Assembly: GCA_037893225.1 (NCBI GenBank)
Contig: JAZGUH010000058.1
Coordinates: forward strand, 1-64,000
Direction of reading: 5' to 3'
DNA: 64,000 nucleotides
From: Hippasteria phrygiana
Lineage: Eukaryota; Echinodermata; Asteroidea; Valvatida; Goniasteridae
Part shown: positions 12,801 to 22,410 of the stretch, piece after piece
Layout of the letters: each line of letters opens with the position of its first letter
Numbering within the stretch: position 1 is the first letter of the stretch
Program-made: the position numbers and the translations under genes
The notes under the pieces: generated by a model
What the model was told of the DNA's origin: nothing
Databases searched by the model: none
The model's input: the letters and a program-made list of their open reading frames with translations, nothing else

Positions 12801-15800
12801 ACTTTTGTGAAGATTTTTTTGCCCACTTCATAGAACAGCCCTGTGTGTGTTTTCACATAGTGCGACATAATACCCCTTTTTGTAGAGCGAGTCACATATA
12901 ATAAACTGACATGAATTAATTTCTTATTTATTCCGGGTTGCCTGATCAGTGCAAATGCACCAGTCTGTCTCAGTTCCCACCTCTGGATTAAGAGAAGATA
13001 TTAGGAGAATTTCAGGTTTAGAGGCGGGTAGAAATCACACAACCAGGTAGTAACTGAAAAGCCACTCTACGTGTACATTGTAGTATACCAGATGGCAATT
13101 CAACTGGAGCACCTACATGTAGGGAGAAGGCTAGGAAAGACCCAGCACACCAACCTGACTGCCCATCAGTTCCACAGACTACCACTACAATCATTTCTCC
13201 AAAATAACTAATCAACAATGGTTTTACCCTAACGGTCTTGACTCCTCCAATTTGAATACAATTTTTCAGACCGCCTAGAGAGTTAGGGTTAAAGATGTGT
13301 TCAGAAATGGATTCCAAACGAGCTATTTAACCATAACTCCCTACTGCCTCTGCCGGGTACTGGACTAAATCCGCCAAAATCCATCAGTCGATTTTCTTTT
13401 TTATACATGGGCTAATGGAACCACCACTGAAGTGTTGGTTGATGTTGATGGACTTAGTACACATGCCTTATATGACAACACTACTACTGGATCCTAGGCA
13501 AAATTCATCAATTGCACCGGCACTGCTTCAGTCATCCTGGACCAAGTCCATCATAATCCATCAATAATTGTTCACGCCAGGCCTTTAGGACTAAGTCCGC
13601 CAAAATCCAACGATTTGGGGGGATGGATTTTTGCAGATTTGGGACGGTTAGGGTTAATATAGAAATCAACTAAGACATGGATCCTTCTCCAAGAAGATGT
13701 AAGACATGTTTGATATTTGTTGTACCCAACGCTATGGAGACACCACTGCTTTGGCTCATGAATATGTAAATTTGCAATAACCTAAAACTCACCTGGACAT
13801 TTACACTGTATAGTTACATGGTGCATGTAATAGCGCTTTCAAACATGTATATCATGCTATAAAAATTATATTTCGTGGTCCTTTTAAGACTGGTTTCTCC
13901 ATTGACTGTAGGTATTAGTGCTTGGCAACAAGAGAGACCTGCCCAATGCTCTGGATGAGAAACAGCTGATTGAGAAGATGAACCTGTCGGCCATTCAAGA
14001 CAGAGAGATCTGCTGCTACTCCATTTCATGTAAAGAGAAGGAAAACATAGGTAAGGCGTCACAAAGCACTGGCTGCCCATCAGGTATATAAGTACTCTAG
14101 AGTGGCATTGAATTCAGGGAATTGCCAAGGTTTGCTGTGACTGAGAATCTCGATAAAAAAATAACAATTTCATGAACTGCTTAAACCTTTCAGTTTTGTA
14201 TGAAGAATATCCCAGGTTGTGCCATGTAGCTTCAGGTAGTGCACCCAGTGTCACGGTCTCAGTTTCCAGAAGACCTTACTGGATAATTTAGCACATTGCT
14301 ATCACATGCTCAGTGCTGGACTTCTGGATGAATTGATTGGCACAGCTGTAATCCACAGTTAACAATTCACTTCCGTGCTTTATCTAATAAAGTTCAATGA
14401 CAAGCAGAAGCACCAGCCCAAATGTGGGAACAGTACTCCTTACGAGGAAATACAGTTGTCTTGTAAAGGTAAGGATGGTGTTGTAACGCCAGCCACGGGC
14501 ACGCTTGATTGGTTTATTTGAACATGCATGAACACATTGCACTTTAATGAAGCAGCAGCCTATACAACACTCTTCCCCATCATGTTTTTGGGGGGTTATA
14601 TTTATGCTGATATCAGAAAACTTAATTGGACAAAAATAACTTGGAGCCAATCTAATGTAGAGTGGATCACACTTGATCATTTGTGTCTGGTGCAGCGAAA
14701 AGTGCTCATTATCTAAAGACGGGCACTAAACAGGTAATTTTATATATACACCTATACATATTTGGAGGGGAATCAAAAGCTCACTAAAATTGGTACATCT
14801 TTCCTCTTAACCCTAACCCCCTAGGCAATATTACTAGGAGGCTTCCCCAACCTGTCAAAATCCAACACTGTGCAGTAAACCTATGGCACATTCTTTGTAA
14901 AGTAATGGTGCCAAGGCCCTACAGTACCGAACCCATCAAAATTAGACGAAACCTGCTGTTGGAGTTTGTAAGGCTTAGGGTAGTTAGGGTTAAGCTTAAA
15001 AAACTATAAGAGCTGTCAAAAACACGACTGAGAAAATTCAAATGTATATATAAACTAAGTTTGTTCCAGTTCAGGTTCATCCTCCTGGAGAGCCATTGAG
15101 GATACAGTCGCCTAGCAGCTGCAGTTGTCTTTGGTGCCTCGGTCGCAGGACTTCACTCCATACAACTTCTCTACGTTGTGTCTGCAACATTGTAGGACTT
15201 TCCGCACAGGGATGCCCCTGATCTTCACAATCTCCTCAGCCACCAGCCTTACCATTGTAGGGTCACTTAAGGAGGTGGTCTTGGCCCCTCTGGGGGGGGG
15301 GGGAGTATTGAGCATCTAGCATCTGTCTCCAGGAGGAATCTGTCGAGGGGAATATTCTTAGCAACTCTTGGGCCAGGGCTTTTCCAGTTGACAATGGTAG
15401 TCAGCCCTATGCATAGGTCATGAAAGGTGTTTAACCACTTGTTCGCCCCTTCCCAGCAGTGCACTCGGACACGATTCGTTAACAGTCATCCACGGCGTCC
15501 CTGCAGTGTCTCACTACTGGTTTGTCTAACTAAACAGCGATATCCAACAAACAGTGAAATACTGACTGTTGAGCCAGTTTGTACTGTACGCAACCTCAAG
15601 AGTAATCTAGACCAATTTCAGCCAGGGCGCAGGCCTTTGGATGCTTCCGACGATGTCGCATCACGAGTTCTGCATCATCTGTAAAGTTGTGCGCTTTCTT
15701 GGGGTGAAATCCTCCTGCTGCAAAGACCAAATCATCCGATACCAACTCCACCCAACGTTTCTCATGAGTCAAGGTGTCTTCATCACAGAACACAGGAATG

Positions 15801-17441
15801 CAGCCTTTGAAGCTTCGCATGTCGGCGACATTTTTCTCCATGTCCGAAACAGTCAGCTTTCTCCCCTTCTTACTACTACATGTATAAATGTATTACAAAA
15901 AAAATACAAATACGTCATATATACACATTCACAAGTTACGTTTCTAAAACTTGCTGGCAAGAATGTGCTGACCAACTTCCGCCGGACAACAACATCCTCA
16001 TTCAAAATATATCATAAAAGAAAAACCTGATGTACAATACTCGTTTCAATATTTGCAGGGGGACTTAGCTGTCCAACTTCTGCCTGGCAACAAACAATCT
16101 CTCTATAATACTGTTTCCATCAGATGAGCTGGGACTTTGGTTTTCCTTCCACTTTTAGTAGAGACACTTTTCCCTATCCATGATTCTGGATCAGGTTCAA
16201 ACAAAGACTTGATTTCTAGGCCATCCACTTGGATGTTTTCTCGCAGAGTAGGACCATCCCCACTTGGCAGGTTTTTTTTGCCAAAACGGTTGTTCCCCAT
16301 CTTTACATTTTTTAATAAGGTCGTAATGCACAACAGAATTCCCCCCTCTTGCCCTTTTTGCCTTGCCAGATTGGCTGTACTCAACTGGTCTGACTTTGTT
16401 GCCTTCTTCAGTTTATAAACCACTTCCCCTCTTCAAAGGCCGTTTCATTTTTGGTGTATTCAAAATACTTTTTCTAGTATTTGTGTGCACCCCCCAATCA
16501 CCTCTCTTTCGTTGGCATGGACTTCTGAACAATCTTTTCCTGAGCTCTATAGCAAACTCATGGGGTTGTTCCCCTAACTACACACCAGATACTCAGGTCC
16601 TTGAAACTAGGGACTACAAATGCCACTTTCCAAGATGAAGGACAAACTGAATCAACCAAGCACGTATTATACAGCTTAGCTGAATAGCTGAAAGTTCGGG
16701 TGAACACATTTTCAGAACAATTATAGGAGTTCAATCAGAGCCAGTAGCTTTGGAGGAATCCAGAATCCATGAATTATTCTGCCAACCTTCTTGGGGGTGA
16801 TAAGAGGGACCTCTTATGTACGGGAGGGAAAAGTTGGGAGGGAGTGCCCCTCATCGTTGAGAGCAGAGGTTGGAAAGAAGTTATCAGCAAAAGGTTTACA
16901 TTATCCAGTGGTGCAGTAAAAACTTCGGGTCAGAACGGAAAAATTGTTGCGATTGAGTACACTATTGGCAATCTATCAAAAGTCCCAAGAACCAAGCCTC
17001 TCAGTTGCAATGGAATTAGCAAGAGAGATACCGTATTGCTGCTTAGCGTCCTCTAAAACGTACTTACAGGGGTTTTGGCCTTCATGAAAACCACGCTGGA
17101 TTCCAATGTCCCAATCAGAGGTTGGAGAGAGGATGTAAAGGATAATTTGTATTTGATTGGGGAGGGGATTATCTCAGATCTACATAAGGCCTTTTCACAC
17201 TAGACAAAATCTCGGGGGCGGCCCCGGGGCGACGCGGGGGTGAGAATGTGCCAGTGTGAAACGTCGCCCCGCGTGCGGGGTTTCGTAGGGCCTACAACCC
17301 GGGTTGAGAAATGGGTAGTCTCGACAAAAGAATTCCAAAGGTCCTGTCAAAGCGCGCGCTATTGTTAATTGTATACAGCTTGGCCGAAAGCGCATTGCCA
17401 TTATTCTGAAGCACAATGTGTGGCAGAGGGACCCCCGCCCG

Positions 17442-17473
<32 letters not shown>

Positions 17474-19181
17474 GTGATAGTCATTGTGTTTCCGGAATCT
17501 CAGGAATTATTTTCAGCGAGGAGGAAGTTAGGAATTTACTGGCCATCTGGGGGTCGATGAAATACAAACTAGTGTGAAACGCTCATGGCCAACCCCGGGG
17601 CAAGCTCGCCCCGGGGTTGGCTGAGGTAGGTTTGCACGAAACGAGTGTGAAACGACGCGAGGTTAAACTCAGGAGTGAAAATGCCGAGGTTCGGCTCTCT
17701 AGTGTGAAAAGGCCTATAGAGATTTCTCTGGCATCTCGTACATGTACGTTTGTAATACACTGTGCGTGCTCTGTATACATGTACATGTACATACATGTAC
17801 ATACATGTATGTACATGTACATACATGTACATACATGTACATACATGTACATACATGTACATACATGTACATACATGTACATACATGTACATACATGTAC
17901 ATACATGTACATACATGTACATACATGTACATACATGTACATACATGTACATACATGTACATACATGTACAAACCCACATGTTCAATGTTGTTGAAGTAC
18001 ATGTAGGAACTCAGCACACCTCTTGTTCATGTTACTGTTAAATGACGTTCAATAGCATTTTGGAAAACTGATCACACCAGATAACCGAGACAGTGACACC
18101 GGGATATCTCGGGCTGTGGAAATGGCGTTCAGCTGTGTATAAAAGTATATATGCACTGTTTTCAATTTTCACCCCCAAAAAGTAATGCTTTTTTTTAAAT
18201 ACATATTGTTTTGGCAATACAAAAATTCTTAACTTTTATGAGACATGAACCAACAAATGTGCCCACATTTGGTTATGGAATAATCACTTTAAAAATATTG
18301 AATTGTTTGTGGCCCAACAATATTTCAGTTCCCGCAGGCGGATCTTTTTGTGTGTAAGAGGCAAAAAAACAATCCAAAACAAAAGCTTTTTTTTTTTTTT
18401 GGAAGGGTTGCAGACGCCCAAAATAGAGAAAAAGAAGTTTTACAATATACAAATTTGTTGAGCGCAGAAACATTGCGCTAACTGTAGCAGAAAAATTGTA
18501 CTAACCTTTTTGTATGTGCATGGAGACTCTGTTTTGGCATAAAGTTGAACAAGTTGCTAAATTTTCAATTTTACAGTGGTGTGCAAAATTATTCGAACAC
18601 TTGACATATCTGAAGATATTGATATTGAATGCCTTACAATGCCTGGTTTACACTTTTCAACCGTATTCAATGGAAAAGGTAATTGTTGTGAGCATACATG
18701 TAGCTCACATTAGTATCTGCCAGTCCTACCATCTTTTTCATCAAACTTTACTCTAATATTTGGTGTGTCCACCCTTGGCAGCAATCACTGCGGCACATCT
18801 TTCGGGCCTAGTGTCTATATATTTCCCGAGAGTTTCTACACTAATGCTGTTCCAAGTCTTCTGAAGTTCATTCCAGAGGGTTTCATTTGAATGTACATTG
18901 GTATATTGATTGCCATCTTATCACAAACAACTAAAGCACCTAAAATATGCAAAGTGTTTGAATGATTGTGCACACCTGTATGTACCATGCATGATCCCCC
19001 CCCCTCCCCATCGATCCACCCTGGTCAGATCTAGAGCTGCCATTTTAGAGAGGGTTGGAGACAACAGGCAAGTCATATCTAAAGGTTTTTTTTTTATATT
19101 CATTGTTCACATTTTTCTCGTTTTCCAGACATAACACTGCAATGGTTGACACAACATTCCAAGTCAGGGGGAAGCCACTAG
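6723..19181 (+). CDS. ARL8: ARL8 small GTPase (Arf-like 8), six coding exons
   Basis: Coding exons are 6723-6845, 10349-10429, 11449-11522, 12344-12437, 13912-14050 and 19129-19181. Joined, they give 187 codons in one frame; vertebrate ARL8A/B have 186. All introns are GT-AG. Seen: an N-terminal amphipathic helix ([20 protein letters not shown]), P-loop GLQYSGKT (27-34), switch I DMIPTVGF (48-55), WDIGGQ (70-75), NKRD (130-133) and a C-terminus ending in HSKSGGSH. Residue 2 is Leu, not Gly, as in ARL8, which uses an acetylated N-terminus instead of myristoylation. Known for the family: ARL8 sits on lysosomes, is recruited through BORC, and binds SKIP/PLEKHM2 and HOPS to move and fuse lysosomes and axonal vesicles. 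The start is the first ATG of the conserved N-terminus. Introns 1, 4 and 5 are packed with MITEs; intron 5 (5.1 kb) holds an antisense TatD-like pseudogene. Identity is near certain; which vertebrate paralogue it matches cannot be said. Confidence 0.97.
7206..7245 (+). repeat. Perfect 15-bp hairpin
   Basis: TACCCCTAGAACTAT, a 10-base spacer, then ATAGTTCTAGGGGTA. It lies in ARL8 intron 1. Confidence 0.85.
7559..7803 (-). mobile_element. CCGGATGACG repeat family, copy 1
   Basis: On the minus strand it carries AGGCCGGATGATGCCATT, AATCCATTGTTGGATTATTG and TTTGGCTGCCAGAAC, shared with 36520-36752 and 50342-50552. It starts with ACCCCTTGGGCACGGTAT and ends with an AACCCTTTG-type word. A 18-bp array lies just beside it. 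Confidence 0.6.
7827..7952 (+). repeat. 18-bp tandem array, seven perfect units
   Basis: The unit GGTGCGGCGATAGATACC is repeated seven times without a change, then GGTGCAGCTG. Being a multiple of three it leaves all frames open, so the apparent repeat proteins here are artefacts. Confidence 0.95.
8382..8520 (+). mobile_element. TTAACCCTAAC element, partial
   Basis: Left end TTAACCCTAACGTACATG, then GATGGATT/GAGGATT-type minisatellite words as in the complete copies. A matching right end is degraded (GCCTAGCGTTAC). Confidence 0.45.
9367..9779 (+). mobile_element. Inverted-repeat element of about 410 bp with a tRNA-like insert
   Basis: The left arm (GCCGGCCCGCATGA, CCTAGGAA, ATTATCATAAATGGGC) returns reversed at the right (GCCCATTTATGATAATTTCC, CCTAGGAA, ATGCTGCCGGCC). 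The arms are about 55 bp with small gaps. It holds a tRNA-like segment at about 9535-9605. Confidence 0.75.
9535..9605 (-). repeat. tRNA-like SINE fragment
   Basis: Minus strand: ATTGGTAGAGCATAAGGC then GGGTTCGAATCCTCTGCC, resembling box A and box B. The acceptor stem is poor, so I read it as a tRNA-derived repeat. Confidence 0.45.
10349..10429 (+). CDS. ARL8: ARL8 coding exon 2
   Basis: Codes for residues 42-68, including switch I with Thr52 (DMIPTVGF) and the interswitch start [13 protein letters not shown]. Acceptor CACTGCAG, donor GTATAC, phase 0 on both sides. Confidence 0.96.
10501..10567 (+). repeat. 20-bp tandem repeat, three copies
   Basis: TTTTACTAGCCTGTTTGGAG twice, then a third copy with one T missing and a partial fourth. 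It lies 70 bases downstream of ARL8 exon 2. Confidence 0.9.
11449..11522 (+). CDS. ARL8: ARL8 coding exon 3
   Basis: Codes for residues 69-92 plus two bases of Val93: [18 protein letters not shown] and onward, i.e. the G3 motif and switch II with Gln75. Acceptor CGTGCAG, donor GTAAGT, phase 2. Confidence 0.96.
11732..11942 (+). mobile_element. TTAACCCTAAC element, complete copy (211 bp)
   Basis: Begins TTAACCCTAACCCCCTAG and ends GTTAGGGTTAA, in ARL8 intron 3. Confidence 0.75.
12172..12320 (+). mobile_element. TTAACCCTAAC element next to ARL8 exon 4
   Basis: Ends TTAACCCTAACGTC and GACGTTAGGTTTAA. It stops about 23 bases before exon 4, so it may supply the branch point region of that intron. 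Confidence 0.65.
12344..12437 (+). CDS. ARL8: ARL8 coding exon 4
   Basis: Completes Val93 and codes for residues 94-124 ([20 protein letters not shown], then [11 protein letters not shown]). Acceptor TTGCAG, donor GTAAGT, ends in phase 0. A small inverted-repeat element ends only about 23 bases upstream of the exon. Confidence 0.95.
13222..13292 (+). mobile_element. Short TTAACCCTAAC-type element (71 bp)
   Basis: TTTTACCCTAACGGTC at the left, GACCGCC...GTTAGGGTTAA at the right, in ARL8 intron 4. Confidence 0.6.
13327..13656 (+). mobile_element. TTAACC...GGTTAA element (330 bp)
   Basis: Left end TTAACCATAACTCCCTA, right end GACGGTTAGGGTTAA. Several AAATCC(A/G)(C/T)CAAAATCCA words lie inside. 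ARL8 intron 4. Confidence 0.65.
13912..14050 (+). CDS. ARL8: ARL8 coding exon 5
   Basis: Codes for residues 125-170 plus one base: [20 protein letters not shown] and on to the G5 region [12 protein letters not shown]. This is the most conserved stretch of the gene. Acceptor CTGTAG, donor GTAAGG, phase 1. Confidence 0.97.
14807..14993 (+). mobile_element. TTAACCCTAAC element (187 bp)
   Basis: TTAACCCTAACCCCCTAGGC at the left and TAGTTAGGGTTAA at the right, in ARL8 intron 5. The left end is nearly identical to that of 11732. Confidence 0.75.
15112..15870 (-). pseudogene. TATDN2-like TatD nuclease pseudogene inside ARL8 intron 5
   Basis: Read on the minus strand, this stretch shows TatD-family blocks in order without introns: [89 protein letters not shown] and [19 protein letters not shown]. 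These match the C-terminal hydrolase domain of TATDN2-type proteins (metal-dependent nuclease; HxxE and ETD metal ligands). It is broken: in-frame stops follow LDYS, DIAV and DDC, the frame shifts before the FHDLC block, and it shifts again at a poly-G run near 15291-15303. The N-terminal DTHxH block is not found. Lack of introns suggests a retrocopy, but a poly(A) tail was not found. A clean 106-codon reading frame just upstream on the same strand (16103-16423) could be its N-terminal part; I do not recognise it. Confidence 0.75.
16103..16423 (-). other. Unrecognised 106-codon open frame upstream of the TatD-like pseudogene
   Basis: An open frame on the pseudogene's strand, rich in Lys, with [15 protein letters not shown] and [19 protein letters not shown], ending at a stop. 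About 230 bases of stop-filled sequence separate it from the TatD blocks. It has a protein-like composition but no domain I can name. It may be the degraded N-terminal half of the same retrocopy or chance. Confidence 0.3.
17184..17718 (+). mobile_element. AGGCCTTTTCACACTAG element, copy 1 (about 535 bp)
   Basis: Ends AAGGCCTTTTCACACTAG and CTAGTGTGAAAAGGCCT. Inside are GC-rich words (CGGGGGCGGCCCCGGGGCGA) and a poly-C tract with part of a GATATGGGG MITE inserted at about 17437-17530. Copy 2 lies at 28480-28853. Confidence 0.75.
17775..17970 (+). repeat. 10-bp tandem array (ACATACATGT)n
   Basis: About 19 nearly perfect copies over 195 bp. Each unit contains the palindrome ACATGT. All six frames stay open, giving meaningless Thr/Cys/Tyr/Met repeat proteins. 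Confidence 0.95.
18574..18978 (+). mobile_element. Tc1/mariner-type MITE with TA target duplication
   Basis: Left end CAGTGGTGTGCAAAATTATT following TA; right end GAATGATTGTGCACACCTG followed by TA. The ends are inverted repeats of about 28 bp. About 405 bp, no transposase. ARL8 intron 5. Confidence 0.8.
19129..19181 (+). CDS. ARL8: ARL8 coding exon 6 and stop
   Basis: After acceptor TTTTCCAG the split codon gives Asp171. The exon then reads [17 protein letters not shown] and stops at TAG 19179-19181. This matches the ARL8 C-terminal helix (DITLQWL.QHSKS); the tail GGSH differs from the vertebrate tail. Confidence 0.95.
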
Positions 19182-19983
19182 CACCGTAGAAGGGGTCAAG
19201 TATAAAGTTCATGGGTTAAAGTTCAACCAAGACTCGGCCATCTATACCATAGGTATTTCATTGTACATAATCGTCCACCTTGTATGTATACATACTGGCT
19301 AGGTAAGGTATATACATGTATTTGGACATTGCAAGGCAAGATTCAATTGCTGTCATTTGATGTTGCTGCGGACTTACAATGTAACACAGATTATATTTTG
19401 CTCGTCTGTAACGTCCGTGTCCAACAGAAATGTAAAAAAAAAAAAAATACTTATTTTGCTCCAAAAAAAAAAAAAGCAATGTTGGTTTTGTTCGATGTAA
19501 TCACAAGTTTCTGCCAAGCCAATTATTTTGCCATGAAGACATTTTTAAGACAAGTTTTAGTTAACATTAGCTGGAGCTACATTGTACATCTGTGACCATA
19601 CTGCAGCCAGTTTCTTTGGATAGAGGCACTTGCAGAAAAATGAAGTCTGCTAGCATTAATTGGTTACAGAAATCAGTGCTGTTACTATGTCTAGCCTTCT
19701 GGGAGCCAGACAAAAATGTCAGAGAATAGAGGCAAATTGACCTTTTGCCATTTGTGAGTTCCTGGACAGCTTTGCCTTCAAGCAAAATAACGTATAATGG
19801 CACGATGCATACACAAGTGCTCGTAAAGCATTTGCTGCCCGATCTCAGACCGGAATTGTCCAGGATTCGTCTGAGACAACTTTTCTCAGTGTTTACGTGC
19901 ATTGACATACAGACCACATCCCGCCTGTAGTTAAATCACATCTGTGGTGTTTCAATTAACAAGACGTGCGCGTGGCCACTTGT

Positions 19984-20245
19984 ACGTCATTCTATAAATT
20001 TGGGGTCTAAAAGTGTGACATGTTTTGGTGTCCCTGTTACAACCTATCAAGTATCATTAAAATTGACTTCACACTATTTTTTTACTTGTTTGGCAGGTAC
20101 TTTGCTTTACATAATCACTCTTGGAGATACATGTAGAAGGCATTACAGAATGTGTCCTGAATTGCAAAATCTTCTGCATGTCACTGTGTAAGAGGGACAC
20201 CAAAAATGTCACACTTTTGGAACCCAAATTTATGGAATGACCCAC
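19984..20245 (+). mobile_element. GGGTCATTCTATAAATT MITE, copy 1
   Basis: Left end GTCATTCTATAAATTTGGGG, then AAAAGTGTGACATG; right end CACACTTTTGGAACCC, then ATTTATGGAATGACCC. Shares its interior (GGTACTTTGCTTTACATAAT) in reverse with 46652-46898. Confidence 0.75.
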
Positions 20246-21182
20246 GTCCACGATTTAGATTGTCATGTGATACTCAACAGATGGTATGACTGGCTAATAC
20301 TTGTTGGTCAATATTAAACTGCAAGTTCTTTTTGCTTTGCTTTAAAAAGAGGTGGACTTAGACAGGTAAATGTACTGTACTCGAACGATACACAAGTGGT
20401 CCGAATTTGTGATCTTTTAGCAGTTTAAGCTTAAAAATACTGAAAAATTCAAAGGAGGATTCCACTTGCGCCTGATGAGCAGATCTTCTATTCACACTAT
20501 GGGGACATTTTTGGTCATTATAACTAGAACTTGCCATTATGACAGCAATTGAAATGGGCCGTTGAAATTGATTATTTGAAATACCTGTCATCACCATTTT
20601 ATGCCATTTAAAATATATATGTTTAAATTTCTGGCTTTCTTTCAAGATTCTTTGTATTAATAACATGTCCATAGAGGTTCCTGTTAAGTAAAACATTTGT
20701 TTAAATAATGTTTTTCTTTTACATTTTGTGCATGATATAATTTTCTGTTGCCAGTGAAAACAAGTGCGCATTATTTTTTTCTCAAATACCTGTTTGTTTT
20801 AATTTGAACTCAAATCCTAACAGAAGAGCTCTTGATAGGATGGAAGACACATTGTTTCAAAAAAACAGCGTTGCAACTTGCTGCGCTCTATCCTCAGCCA
20901 CACATCCAACCACAGTTTAAACCTATGCATCTGCTGTGCATAAATATCTCCAAAAAATGTCCAAGTTAAATCACAAGTGAATGTGCGCCAGGGGAGTTGA
21001 GGTATGTACCACAAAACGGATTCAAAAGGCCAAAACTAGCCAAAACTGCTCCATATCCAGCTGTCTGAATTAATTGCTGTACAAAAGATTCACCTGTTGG
21101 ATGTTGGATGTGTGGCTAAAGATACAGCACAGCAAGTATTCATGTCACACTCGTGGGAGCTAATCCTTTCTATATGTAGCCA

Positions 21183-21303
21183 ATAGAGTACCGAAGTGAT
21201 GACGTCAATCAATGCAATGTTTGGAACCAGAATACATTCTAAACTGCATGTGTGTAGAACCATTGCCCCGGCAACTGACGACAGACTTCGGTACTCTATT
21301 CCC
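21183..21303 (+). mobile_element. Short inverted-repeat element (about 120 bp)
   Basis: AATAGAGTACCGAAGTGATG at the left and GACTTCGGTACTCTATT at the right. Confidence 0.7.
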
Positions 21304-21385
21304 TTCAAACTACAGCATAATCTGTGTGCAACTCCATGAATAGCGCCCTCATTTGACAAGCTTGCGATAGACTAGAGTAAGTTCG

Positions 21386-21490
21386 AGTGGCGACCATTTG
21401 TCGACCACTAGTCGATTTTGCCTGGTACCCAATATGTATTTCGTGTACAGGTTACCATGAAAAATCAACTAGTGGTTGACAAAGTCGCCC
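21386..21490 (+). mobile_element. GTCGACCACTAGTCGATTTT foldback element, copy 1
   Basis: About 105 bp: CGACTTTGTC-type ends around AGTCGATTTTGCCTGGTACC and GGTTACCATGAAAAATCAAC. Copy 2 is at 48506-48610. Confidence 0.6.
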
Positions 21491-22240
21491 CTCAAACTTG
21501 CTCCTAGATGCCAGTTTTTTCATTGCAGTTGGTCAAAACAGTTCTGTTGAATTGTGAGTACCGGATGTAACAAATATTGTGTGAGGTCTTTATTCAAGTA
21601 TTGATTTATACAAATGTTTTCATTTGATTGTCATTGTTTTACAATAATAGCAGTTTCCCCAGCATCTTTATAAAAAAAAAATCCTTTTCCACTGCTTCAG
21701 CACTGCGCCTTCCATAGCTACATGTACGTACATGTATATTTACAAAAAAAAGTGTTTAAAATTTCACAAGTACCATGTAAATATTTGTATAATTTCTGAG
21801 CATTTTTGGTGAATGTACAGCTCTTTGCAGTGGCAGATCGGAGGTCATAAACAAGACATTTCAGTCAGTAGAAGAACAAGAGGTTTTCCCTAAATGACAT
21901 TGTATACTGTTGAAAGTACAATGTACGTAAGATCTCATTTGGAGATTGTAAAGTTTGATTTGTTTGTACAGGGGAATTACCTTCCTTGGAGCTGCCCCCC
22001 CCCCCCCCCCCCAGTCTGCTTAGAAATTAGTCTGGTTCCTTGACCAGAAGATTCCCTGACGACTCTTGATAAATCTTAGGTCATGTGGTCACCACAGTTT
22101 AAAAATAGATCATGACGTACAATGTCGGTCCGAGTGATGTCATCTCAGTGGCAACATTAAAAAATACTCTTGTAAAATACTGCAAGAGCGTGGCATTGAT
22201 TTTTGAGCTTCGATTTAATTGTTATGATCAACGATACCCA

Positions 22241-22410
22241 GCAAGATATGGGGCATAGGGGTACCCCCCCCCCCCCCCTTTGTCCCTATACACACTCCAG
22301 ACTATTGTTACCTAACACATCCCCCCTAGATTTCTGAAAAAATCCTGAGATTCCGGGAACACAATGACCAACACAAAAGAGGGGGTTTCCTTTGCCCCAT
22401 ATCGTGCTTC
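22241..22410 (+). mobile_element. GATATGGGG MITE, copy 2
   Basis: Ends GCAAGATATGGGGCA and TGCCCCATATCGTGCTTC with a poly-C run after the left end. Same orientation and interior as copy 1. Confidence 0.7.

Noticed and set aside
17569..18041. Several overlapping open frames of 77-144 codons on both strands with Thr/Cys/Tyr/Met repeats
   Set aside because: They are the six translations of a 10-bp tandem repeat; no start, splice or codon signal supports them.
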